Shown: positions 1 to 5,387 of the stretch, in pieces
How positions within the stretch are numbered: the stretch's first letter is position 1
Layout: every line of letters begins with the position of its first letter
From: Phototrophicales bacterium
GTDB lineage: Bacteria; Chloroflexota; Anaerolineae; Aggregatilineales; Phototrophicaceae
DNA: 5,387 nt
Direction of reading: 5' to 3'
Assembly: GCA_002794515.1 (NCBI GenBank)
Contig: PGTJ01000195.1
Span: 1-5,387 of the forward strand
Translations under genes and position numbers: made by a program
The notes under the pieces: model-generated
Database searches by the model: none
What the model was told of the DNA's origin: nothing
The model's input: the letters and a program-made list of their open reading frames with translations, nothing else

Positions 1-1
1 G

Positions 2-364
2 GTGGGTATTGCAGAAAAAGCCTATAACCGTGCCAGCGCCCTGAGCGGTGGTCAACAACAGCGTGTGGGAATCGCCCGTACCCTGATGCAAGAACCCGAA
101 ATGCTCCTCGCCGATGAACCCGTTGCCAGCCTCGATCCCGCCACATCGCATTCGGTGATGAAATATCTGGAATTGCTTAATCAAGAAGATAACATGACCA
201 TTTTATGCAGTTTGCATTTCCTCAGCCTTGCTCGTACTTACGCCCATCGGGTGATTGCCCTCAAAGATGGCAAATTAGAATTTGATGGTCCACCAGAAGA
301 TATTGATAATGACCGTTTTAAGATGATTTATGGCGAAGATGCCGTAGAAGTCGAAATTCACTAG
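2..364 (+). CDS. phnC: Phosphonate-type ABC transporter ATP-binding protein (PhnC family), C-terminal part, 5'-truncated by the window edge
   Basis: This is the nucleotide-binding subunit that would power uptake of phosphonate or a related reduced-phosphorus compound, on the cytoplasmic face of the membrane permease encoded next. The visible 120 residues contain the ABC signature LSGGQQQR (fragment residues 14-21), Walker B MLLADE with the catalytic Glu at 39, the D-loop SLD at 43-45 and the switch His in SLH at 72. The stretch DEPVASLDP and the tail LKDGKLEFDGPPEDI...IYG are typical of PhnC rather than of generic importers. Walker A and the Q-loop lie upstream of the window, so the first codon (GTG) is interior and not a start. 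The stop TAG at 362-364 overlaps the Shine-Dalgarno of the permease gene. The family is clear; the actual substrate (phosphonate, phosphite, phosphate ester) cannot be read from this fragment. Confidence 0.9.
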   Translation: MGIAEKAYNRASALSGGQQQRVGIARTLMQEPEMLLADEPVASLDPATSHSVMKYLELLNQEDNMTILCSLHFLSLARTYAHRVIALKDGKLEFDGPPEDIDNDRFKMIYGEDAVEVEIH

Positions 365-367
365 GAG
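363..367 (+). promoter_or_regulatory. Ribosome-binding site of the PhnE-type permease, overlapping the ATPase stop codon
   Basis: AGGAG lies 10 nt before the ATG at 378 and shares two bases with the TAG stop of the upstream ATPase gene. This arrangement favours re-initiation and coupled translation. It supports 378 (or the adjacent in-frame ATG at 381) as the start, rather than the out-of-frame ATGs at 370 and 373, which are too close to the site and run into TGA at 379-381. Confidence 0.7.
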
Positions 368-377
368 CGATGATGAT

Positions 378-2462
378 ATGATGAACAACCAAACCCCGCC
401 ACGCTCCCGACAAATCCTCAGACGGCTCATCATCTTAATTGCTATCACCATTGCCCTCATCATCTTTTCATATGGGTGGCGCGTCACCAATATTAATTTA
501 TCTGTGCCTCAAGAACCCCAACGGCAACAAAATGTGGGCAAGGCATTGCGCGAATTGCTCTCGCCAAATGTGTTCACACAAGATTACGTGGTCAAATCGT
601 TCACGGCGAATTTTCGGATACGCTGTGCGGATGATGCGGTCATCCCGCCGAATAGCCCATCGGATGAACCGTATATCATCGTAGAACCCACCTGTGGCAT
701 GTCGAATGATGTGGTCACGGTTTATGGATACAATTTTCCTGCTAATGGTCTGACACGCCTGAATTGGATACCGCTTGATGGTGAACGGCGTGTTCGTCAG
801 GTTATTGGCTCAGAAGAGAACAACTTCCTCGCCAGAAGTGATGGCACATTTGTGGTGCAAATTTTAGTCCCACAAATTCGTGGGGCGAATGATCAAATCC
901 ACACTATCGAGGCGCAAGCCCGCATCCCCGATGGACCTATTCGCTTTAGCGACACCACCAATTTGGTCATGGAGAAGATGGTCGAGACAATTTTTTTGGC
1001 GCTCATCGCCACTGCCGTCTCGATTTTGCCCTCTGCCGTGCTGAGTTTTATGGCGGCGCACAACCTAATGCGCCCGATTCGCGCCCAATTCGGTAGCCTG
1101 ATGGTCAGTTTTACCTTATTGCCTGTCGGTTGGGTATTGGGGACATGGTTGCTCAAGCCGATTGGCGAGTTTGCCTATAATGCGGGTAGTCAGAGCGGAT
1201 TTACGGCGTTGGTGATGCTCATCATCGTGATGGTCGAGGCGTGGGTTGTTATCACCAACTTTGATACGCTCAAATCGCTCATCCCCATCATCCTTGTTCG
1301 GCGCGTGGTGAATACGGTGGTCGTCACGGTATCGATCATCGTTGTGGTGTCGTTGCTCGGTGGTTTAGGGATTTTATTCCAAAAAACTTTTGCCGAAGGT
1401 GTTTTCATCTATTTAGGGGGATTTATTGGGTCATTAGGACAGATGATAAAATTATCCCTAGAACCCATAGCAGGTTTAGTCGGCGCATTTGCCATTTCAT
1501 CGCTAGGCACAAATCTGACTCGTGATCTGATTAAGAACACAGATGTGACCGTTAATCATTTGCTCGGTGGACTTTTAGGCGCGTTGGGCGGGGCAATTTT
1601 GCTCGGCATGACTGCCACCATTGGCTTATCAGCCGCGTGGATGGGTTTATTAATCCCTGTTATTGGTGGCGCATTGGCAACGACATTGCTTCCACAAGTC
1701 TATCGCTGGTTTATCCCCAAGCCCGAAGTGCCAAACCTCACCGACCGCAATATTTTACGGGCATTGGCATGGCTGAGCGGGATTATCGGTTTTGTTATCA
1801 CCTTTACATTGCTCAATATTGGGCAATCGCTGGTAGAAGGCATGTTGCCCCCACAAGTCCCTGTGATGACGATTGGTGATGCGATCCTTTATCGGTATGT
1901 GGCGGTAGCGATGCTCATCGGCGCGGTGTTTGGTGGACTGGCGGGCGCATTGGGCGGGGCAAAGGGCAACTTTCCGCTCGGCGCGGTGATTTATAACACC
2001 AACCGCACCATTTTGAACACCTTACGCTCAATCGAACCGCTCATCATGGGCTTGGTATTCGTCATTTGGGTGGGGATTGGACCGTTTGCGGGTGTGTTGG
2101 CGTTGGCGCTCCATTCGATTGCCTCGCTGGGTAAATTGTATTCAGAGCAGATTGAAAGTATTGATGCTGGTCCGATAGAGGCATTGCAAAGCACAGGGGC
2201 GAATCGCTTACAGACGATTATGTACGCCGTTGTGCCACAGATTATCCCGCCGTATATCGCCTTCACCATGTATCGGTGGGATATTAACGTCCGTATGTCG
2301 ACCATCATCGGGTTTGTCGGTGGGGGTGGTGTGGGCTTTTTGTTGCAACAACAAATTAACCTGTTGCAATATCGCAACGCGGGTGTCGCTGTTTTGGCGA
2401 TAGCCATCGTGGTTTCGGTTTTAGATTATGCCAGCGCCGCTATCCGTGAACGGTATACATAG
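378..2462 (+). CDS. phnE: PhnE-type phosphonate ABC transporter permease with large extra domains (694 aa)
   Basis: Inner-membrane channel subunit partnering the ATPase upstream. An N-terminal membrane helix (about residues 16-34) is followed by an extracytoplasmic stretch (about 35-196) with the only two cysteines, C83 and C106. PhnE-like helix 2 then ends in FMAAHNL (224-230). The rest of the PhnE core resumes near 540: NTLRSIEPLI, VGIGPFAGVLALALHSI, then the cytoplasmic EAA coupling loop (E601-A602-L603, G607, ending about P624), and MYRWDINVR...IIGFVGGGGVGF near the C-terminus. As recalled, E. coli PhnE is roughly 260-275 aa, so this protein is about 2.5 times the usual length; the excess is the outer domain plus about 310 hydrophobic residues between helices 2 and 3. 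Only one EAA loop is visible, so it is not a simple fusion of two permeases. Core family assignment is confident; gene symbol and substrate less so. Confidence 0.88.
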   Translation: MMNNQTPPRSRQILRRLIILIAITIALIIFSYGWRVTNINLSVPQEPQRQQNVGKALRELLSPNVFTQDYVVKSFTANFRIRCADDAVIPPNSPSDEPYIIVEPTCGMSNDVVTVYGYNFPANGLTRLNWIPLDGERRVRQVIGSEENNFLARSDGTFVVQILVPQIRGANDQIHTIEAQARIPDGPIRFSDTTNLVMEKMVETIFLALIATAVSILPSAVLSFMAAHNLMRPIRAQFGSLMVSFTLLPVGWVLGTWLLKPIGEFAYNAGSQSGFTALVMLIIVMVEAWVVITNFDTLKSLIPIILVRRVVNTVVVTVSIIVVVSLLGGLGILFQKTFAEGVFIYLGGFIGSLGQMIKLSLEPIAGLVGAFAISSLGTNLTRDLIKNTDVTVNHLLGGLLGALGGAILLGMTATIGLSAAWMGLLIPVIGGALATTLLPQVYRWFIPKPEVPNLTDRNILRALAWLSGIIGFVITFTLLNIGQSLVEGMLPPQVPVMTIGDAILYRYVAVAMLIGAVFGGLAGALGGAKGNFPLGAVIYNTNRTILNTLRSIEPLIMGLVFVIWVGIGPFAGVLALALHSIASLGKLYSEQIESIDAGPIEALQSTGANRLQTIMYAVVPQIIPPYIAFTMYRWDINVRMSTIIGFVGGGGVGFLLQQQINLLQYRNAGVAVLAIAIVVSVLDYASAAIRERYT
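483..965 (+). other. Predicted extracytoplasmic domain of the permease (residues ~36-196)
   Basis: Between the first membrane helix and the PhnE-like second helix lie about 160 polar residues. The corresponding loop in ordinary PhnE is only about 40 residues. It contains the protein's only cysteines (C83, C106), which could form a disulfide if the segment is outside the membrane. Alternating beta-type stretches such as VVTVYGYNFPANG and GTFVVQILVP suggest an immunoglobulin-like or IPT/TIG-like beta sandwich. That fold is an inference from pattern only. Placement outside the membrane follows from the N-in topology expected of the family. Confidence 0.55.
1566..1596 (+). repeat. Internal repeat in permease insert, copy 1
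   Basis: This 31-bp segment matches 1932-1962 at 26 of 31 positions, including an exact 13-base block, and encodes GGLLGALGGA (residues 397-406). The copies are 366 bp (122 codons) apart and in the same frame. It may be the relic of an internal duplication, or convergent glycine-rich helix packing. Confidence 0.5.
1932..1962 (+). repeat. Internal repeat in permease insert, copy 2
   Basis: Partner of 1566-1596. It encodes GGLAGALGGA (residues 519-528), just before the PhnE core resumes. Outside this block the protein similarity between the two surroundings fades quickly, so any duplication would be old or short. Confidence 0.5.
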
Positions 2463-2466
2463 CCTT

Positions 2467-2853
2467 TTAGGTGTAGGGTTGTATGACGAGATGTTTGCCC
2501 AACAATAATTCCATGTGCTTTAGGTTGTGTGTGTATATTGGTACTTGTAATCGAAAGGCAATCGATGCAATCAGACAGTCATTCAACCCAATACCATGAC
2601 TGAGGCGATATTTTTCGAGTTGTTCAATTGCCCACTCCTGGTCTGATATTGTCAGATGTATCAGGTTGAACTGGCTCATAATCACTTTACAAGTCATTAA
2701 ACCTGTTTTACTGGGTGCACCTACAATTACTTCTAACCAAGAAATTGTTGTTATATCCAACGGTGTTGTTAAAGATTTAGCCCAGTTGATAGCTGGGCTA
2801 TATTTACGATATAAGTGGATAACAACCGTGCTATCTATAATACCGATGGTCAT
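2467..2853 (-). CDS. PIN-domain ribonuclease toxin, VapC-type (128 aa)
   Basis: Probable toxin of a type II toxin-antitoxin pair; PIN-domain VapC toxins are Mg-dependent RNases that cut tRNA, rRNA or other RNA. The acidic catalytic residues sit where the family has them: D7 in GIIDSTVVI, E41 in SWLEVIVG, and D92 in LNDCLIASIA. The C-terminal motif THNLKHM (108-114) matches the common T-N-x-K-H-F strand end of VapC proteins. At 128 aa it has normal family length and appears intact. The start ATG (2851-2853) overlaps the stop of the upstream putative antitoxin in an ATGA, with a GGTGA sequence 3 nt before it, indicating coupled translation. Its stop lies 4 bp from the convergent permease stop. 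The gene is AT-richer than the flanking metabolic genes. Target RNA cannot be predicted. Confidence 0.87.
   Translation of the reverse strand: MTIGIIDSTVVIHLYRKYSPAINWAKSLTTPLDITTISWLEVIVGAPSKTGLMTCKVIMSQFNLIHLTISDQEWAIEQLEKYRLSHGIGLNDCLIASIAFRLQVPIYTHNLKHMELLLGKHLVIQPYT
2778..2800 (-). repeat. Perfect 8-bp inverted repeat inside the toxin gene
   Basis: TAGCCCAG, a 7-nt spacer and CTGGGCTA can pair into an 8-bp stem with 5 G-C pairs. It covers codons 18-26 of the PIN toxin. No U-run follows on either strand, so it is not a typical intrinsic terminator; it may simply be a coding coincidence, or a structure in the toxin mRNA. Confidence 0.45.
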
Positions 2854-3140
2854 TTATCACCATCCCAAAAGGGTTTTAGGCGTGCTTCGTCTTGTTTACG
2901 GATATGCTCAACCCATTGTACTGGGTCATCTATATCCATTTCTTCCCAATCGCTTAAATCCAGCGATTCGATAAGCGAAACCAATCTTTCTCCCCAATGA
3001 CTACCCTGAGCGACTCTTTGCAGTGTTGTAATATCATGTTCAACAGATGCTACAAGTCGTTCTACTAATTGTAATCGCTCAATAATAGGTAGTTGTAAAG
3101 CCATATCCATTGTTTTTTCTAGCAAATTAGAATTGCTCAT
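2850..3140 (-). CDS. Putative antitoxin partner of the PIN toxin (96 aa)
   Basis: A small acidic protein (about 20 Asp/Glu against 10 Lys/Arg) directly upstream of and overlapping the PIN toxin by 4 bp (ATGA), the usual order for a type II antitoxin. Residues 6-35 form a likely amphipathic helix with the pattern ALQLPIIERLQLVERLVASVE. This resembles the short helical repeat of small addiction-module antitoxins (Unstab_antitox/PF09720-like), though the resemblance is by eye only. The C-terminal part is rich in Trp and acidic residues (LDLSDWEEMDIDDPVQWVEHI, split near 60-80) and could wrap the toxin. No obvious AbrB, MazE or ribbon-helix-helix DNA-binding domain is seen, so autoregulation is uncertain. 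The start is supported by AAAGGA 8 nt upstream. Function is inferred mainly from position. Confidence 0.72.
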   Translation of the reverse strand: MSNSNLLEKTMDMALQLPIIERLQLVERLVASVEHDITTLQRVAQGSHWGERLVSLIESLDLSDWEEMDIDDPVQWVEHIRKQDEARLKPFWDGDK

Positions 3141-3148
3141 CAGAATTT

Positions 3149-3154
3149 TCCTTT
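3149..3154 (-). promoter_or_regulatory. Ribosome-binding site of the putative antitoxin, overlapping the peptidase stop codon
   Basis: On the minus strand AAAGGA lies 8 nt before the antitoxin ATG (3138-3140) and overlaps the TAA stop (3153-3155) of the S9 peptidase gene. There is no room for a separate promoter in the 12-bp gap. The cassette must therefore either be read from the peptidase transcript or use a promoter inside the peptidase gene. Confidence 0.65.
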
Positions 3155-4973
3155 ATCCCAACACCCGATACAACCAGCGCAACATCAATTCGTGTTGTTC
3201 GATGTTCTGCTCCATTGCCCGTGAGCCATGCCCGGCATTAAACCAATGGACATGAATATCTTTGCCGTGTTCTTTTAATTTTTCTTCATAGACTTTCATC
3301 TGACGGGCGGGGCAACGGGTATCATTTTCGCCTTGAATGACCAAAATTGGCGCACGGATGTTATCGACATAAGTAATCGGGGAGCTATTGCGATGTTGTT
3401 CGGGTAATTCATCAGGCGTGCCACCAAACAGCGCTTTCTGATACCCGCGCAATGTCTCGGCTTGGTCTTCATACATCAAACGCCAATCGGCGATCGCCAC
3501 CAATGCCATCCCACCCGCCCATAATTCAGGACGTTTGCCGAGTGTTTGCAGGGTCAGATAACCACCATAACTACCGCCGTTGAGGACGATGGAATCGGCT
3601 TTGGCGATTCCGTTTTCAATCAGCCATTGCGCTACAGCGACAATATCATCAACTTCGCGGTGTCCTAACATGCCCAAAATGCTCTTCTCAAATTCGCGCC
3701 CAAAGCTCACAGATCCGCGATAATTGACCGATGCCCAAGCGAAGCCATGATCCAAAAATGTTTGTGCCGATGCGTTAAATCCTTCGGTTTGTACGGCTGT
3801 CGGTCCGCCGTGCATGTTCACGATGGTGGGGAAGGGACCCGTCCCTTCGGGTGTGGCAAGCCATGCCTGAATTGTCGCACCCCCTGTTGATTTCACCTGA
3901 ATCGAACGCCATTCCCGACTGGGTGGCACATCACCAGCACCCAATACGGTGCGGATAGCCCCTGTTTCAATGTGAATAGCGATGATATGTGCGGGGTGTG
4001 TGGCATCTGACCATGTGGTGAAAATCTCGCTGTCATCAGGCGAGAAATATCCACCAAAATATGATCCCTTTGGTGTTTTGACGGCGTGCAATAGGCTTTT
4101 ATCAACATCATACACATAAAGCTGATATACCGCCTGCTTTAGGTGTGCCAACAACAACCGTTTGCCATCGTGTGACCAACCCCATGTGTTCACATCGCCA
4201 TCCAGATGTTCGAGCGGAATATCGAGCCTATCCCCTGTTTTCACATCCCAAATCACAGGGCGGCTATAACCCGATACATCGGTATCGGCTAAAAAGCGTG
4301 TATCCCCCGTCACGGGTGAAAATCCCACAGGCGATAAACTGCCATCTTTTTCTTCGAGGATGAGTACTTTTTGTTCGGGTGATGTATCCGCTAAATGGAA
4401 TGCCATCAGGCACATATCGGTCGTTTTACTGCGTTCACTGGTGGCGATGACGGCATAATCGGCATTCGCTGTGAGTATAGGTCCAAAACTCAACGCACGA
4501 CTGGTATATAGCAATTGCGGTTCGCTCAATTTGCCCTGTTCATCATTGTTTATCAGATAAAACTGAAAACCATCTGCACCTGCCGCCGTGAAGCCAATCA
4601 GCTTGTTATTCAGACTTTGGCTGATGCTGAATGAGGCGTAAGGTGGTAAATTGGGGGTAATATCTTCTGGCGCACCACCCATGAATGGCACACGAACATA
4701 ATGTCCAATCTCGTTACCTTGCTCATCATCTAAATAATAAAAATATTCGCCATCGGGGCTAATGCCTGCGAAGACCAAGCCCGCGGGTTTATCACTGATT
4801 TGGCGCAACTCGCCTGTTGGCACATCCCAGGCATAAATTTGTAAAATGCCAGAACGATTGCTAGTGACCATCCCGCGATTTGGATTGTTATGAGTGATGG
4901 TGCTATAAGCGACTATCGGCGCACGAAAACGTTTGCGCCAATCGGCATCATCAGCAAGATTGAGCGGTTTCAT
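3153..4973 (-). CDS. S9-family serine peptidase, prolyl-oligopeptidase/acylaminoacyl-peptidase type (606 aa)
   Basis: Cytosolic serine peptidase expected to cleave short peptides, with the active site gated by a beta-propeller. Residues about 20-350 contain propeller blade repeats with recurring SPDG/SHDG/SPDD turns (72-75, 267-270, 311-314) and WDVKTG-type strands. The C-terminal alpha/beta hydrolase domain (about 355-606) has HGGPT at 388-392, NYRGS at 417-421, the nucleophile elbow GGSYGGY (Ser468), Asp551 in QGENDTRCP and His582 in NAGHGS, so the triad is complete. Length is normal for the family. No signal peptide is visible. The start at 4973 (MKPLNLADDADW) is chosen because AAAGGA lies 9 nt upstream; an in-frame ATG at 5045 would overlap the preceding gene by 29 bp and add a non-conserved stretch of 24 residues. 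Substrate specificity (prolyl versus acylaminoacyl versus dipeptidyl) is not resolved. Confidence 0.92.
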   Translation of the reverse strand: MKPLNLADDADWRKRFRAPIVAYSTITHNNPNRGMVTSNRSGILQIYAWDVPTGELRQISDKPAGLVFAGISPDGEYFYYLDDEQGNEIGHYVRVPFMGGAPEDITPNLPPYASFSISQSLNNKLIGFTAAGADGFQFYLINNDEQGKLSEPQLLYTSRALSFGPILTANADYAVIATSERSKTTDMCLMAFHLADTSPEQKVLILEEKDGSLSPVGFSPVTGDTRFLADTDVSGYSRPVIWDVKTGDRLDIPLEHLDGDVNTWGWSHDGKRLLLAHLKQAVYQLYVYDVDKSLLHAVKTPKGSYFGGYFSPDDSEIFTTWSDATHPAHIIAIHIETGAIRTVLGAGDVPPSREWRSIQVKSTGGATIQAWLATPEGTGPFPTIVNMHGGPTAVQTEGFNASAQTFLDHGFAWASVNYRGSVSFGREFEKSILGMLGHREVDDIVAVAQWLIENGIAKADSIVLNGGSYGGYLTLQTLGKRPELWAGGMALVAIADWRLMYEDQAETLRGYQKALFGGTPDELPEQHRNSSPITYVDNIRAPILVIQGENDTRCPARQMKVYEEKLKEHGKDIHVHWFNAGHGSRAMEQNIEQHELMLRWLYRVLG

Positions 4974-4982
4974 CAATTGGTA

Positions 4983-4988
4983 TCCTTT
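4983..4988 (-). promoter_or_regulatory. Ribosome-binding site of the S9 peptidase
   Basis: AAAGGA on the minus strand with 9 nt to the ATG at 4971-4973. It decides the start in favour of 4973 over the upstream ATG at 5045. Confidence 0.65.
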
Positions 4989-5008
4989 CAATATAAACCA
5001 ATATAAAC
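4989..5008. repeat. Perfect 10-bp tandem repeat (2 copies) in the hydrolase-peptidase gap
   Basis: CAATATAAAC occurs twice back to back, directly upstream of the peptidase Shine-Dalgarno. On the minus strand each unit carries TATATT, which resembles a -10 element, but no convincing -35 partner is visible. It could be a promoter, an operator with two half-sites 10 bp apart (about one helical turn), or a chance AT-rich duplication. Confidence 0.5.
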
Positions 5009-5016
5009 AATTATCA

Positions 5017-5387
5017 TCATTTTTCGAGCCATGCGCGGATGGCATCGGCGGTGTGTTGCCATGTCTTCTCTAACATCATATCATGAGCAGTATGTTCAAT
5101 GATGACCAATTCGGCATCATAGGCTTGGGCGGTGGCTTTCTCTTCTGGCAATGTAAAAATGCGATCGTTATCGGCGGCGATAACCAGCATGGGGATATTT
5201 TTTGCCCGCACCCGTTTCGGTTTGGGTGTTTGGAATAAACTACCATCGAATAAAATCCGCACCGACTCGTTGCCGATTTTGGCATGATATTTTTTCACTT
5301 GTTCGCGGGGCATATCATCAGAGAAAAATAGCCGATGTGACCGCTCCACATCCGACACAATCGGGTAGGCGCTCAGGCGCGGTATCA
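5017..5387 (-). CDS. Alpha/beta-fold hydrolase, C-terminal part, 5'-truncated by the window edge
   Basis: Only the last 122 or so codons are in the window. The frame stays open to the right edge, reading upstream through IPRLSAYPIV, so the GTG at 5356-5358 is probably interior. The segment IPMLVIAADNDRIFTLPEE ends the strand that carries the acid of the triad (Asp codon at 5164-5166), and EHTAHDMMLE carries the catalytic His (codon at 5083-5085). This is followed by a final helix TADAIRAWLEK, the standard end of lysophospholipase/esterase-like alpha/beta hydrolases. The nucleophile Ser lies off the window. It is followed by the S9 peptidase after 43 bp in the same direction and may share its transcript. 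Substrate unknown; an ester or lipid-like small molecule is only a family-level guess. Confidence 0.82.
   Translation of the reverse strand, partial: IPRLSAYPIVSDVERSHRLFFSDDMPREQVKKYHAKIGNESVRILFDGSLFQTPKPKRVRAKNIPMLVIAADNDRIFTLPEEKATAQAYDAELVIIEHTAHDMMLEKTWQHTADAIRAWLEK

Larger units (their letters stand above)
1068..1991 (+). other. Multi-helix membrane insertion splitting the permease core (residues ~231-538)
   Basis: The PhnE core breaks after AAHNL (residue 230) and resumes at NTNRTILNTLRS (about 540). In ordinary PhnE these two segments are separated by only about 10-15 residues. The insert has several hydrophobic segments by eye: about 237-259, 274-293, 311-333, 341-378 (one or two), 394-415, 418-439, 463-485 and 504-528. 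It contains polar connectors such as FIPKPEVPNLTDRN (445-458), but no EAA-type coupling loop. Because both flanks sit on the cytoplasmic side in the family topology, an even number of membrane passes is expected. Boundaries are approximate, and part of the segment at 504-538 could stand in for a core helix. Confidence 0.55.

Noticed and set aside
370..381. ATG ATG ATA TGA mini-frame just before the permease start
   Set aside because: Only 2 nt from the AGGAG and three codons long; the ATG at 378 has proper spacing and opens the long frame. Probably a by-product of GATGAT repeats.
275..490. Minus-strand open frame across the ATPase-permease junction
   Set aside because: It overlaps conserved coding sequence, has no ribosome-binding site of note, and its translation has no family resemblance.
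1991..2407. 138-codon open frame on the minus strand inside the permease gene
   Set aside because: It lies wholly inside strongly conserved PhnE core sequence on the other strand, and its translation is Pro/Thr-rich without any recognisable motif. Treated as a shadow frame.
378..2462. Frameshift or misassembly as the cause of the long permease
   Set aside because: The frame is open throughout, the inserted part is consistently hydrophobic with sensible codons, and both PhnE halves are in the same frame.
2778..2800. Intrinsic terminator for the permease operon
   Set aside because: The stem lies over 300 bp past the permease stop, inside the toxin gene, and lacks a U-run on either strand.
2666..3000. 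Two plus-strand open frames opposite the toxin-antitoxin genes
   Set aside because: They are antisense to a clear PIN domain and its partner, and their translations show no domain; low GC makes spurious frames likely.
4974..5045. Extending the S9 peptidase N-terminus to the ATG at 5045
   Set aside because: It would overlap the hydrolase gene by 29 bp, adds 24 residues without family character, and a good Shine-Dalgarno precedes the ATG at 4973.

Overview
The window reads as a moderately GC-rich bacterial chromosome segment (about half G+C by eye in most genes) with tightly packed genes and no mobile-element or phage signature. The gene styles would fit a free-living Chloroflexota or similar lineage, but that is a guess from protein flavour, not a demonstrated assignment. 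No RNA gene, CRISPR array or insertion sequence is visible.

Left part, plus strand (1-2462): the 3' end of a phosphonate-type ABC transporter operon. The C-terminal half of a PhnC-type ATPase is followed after 13 bp by a very long PhnE-type permease. The Shine-Dalgarno of the permease overlaps the stop codon of the ATPase gene, so the two are probably translationally coupled. The periplasmic-binding-protein gene (PhnD-type) would be expected upstream, outside the window. The permease is the most unusual item. Its recognisable PhnE halves (residues about 200-230 and about 538-694) are separated by about 310 extra, mostly hydrophobic residues. A further domain of about 160 residues, carrying the protein's only two cysteines, is predicted outside the membrane.

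Right part, minus strand (read from 5387 down to 2467): the C-terminal part of an alpha/beta hydrolase, then 43 bp, then a complete cytosolic S9-family (prolyl-oligopeptidase/acylaminoacyl-peptidase type) serine peptidase of 606 aa, then 12 bp, then a two-gene toxin-antitoxin-like cassette: a 96-aa acidic putative antitoxin whose stop overlaps the start of a 128-aa PIN-domain (VapC-type) toxin by 4 bp (ATGA). The antitoxin's Shine-Dalgarno overlaps the peptidase stop codon, so the cassette is placed to be read from the peptidase transcript. It is visibly more AT-rich than its neighbours, which suggests later acquisition. The toxin gene converges on the permease gene with only 4 bp between the stop codons and no visible terminator.

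There is no intergenic stretch over 300 bp; the longest gap is the 43 bp between the hydrolase and the peptidase, which contains a perfect 10-bp tandem repeat and the peptidase ribosome-binding site.
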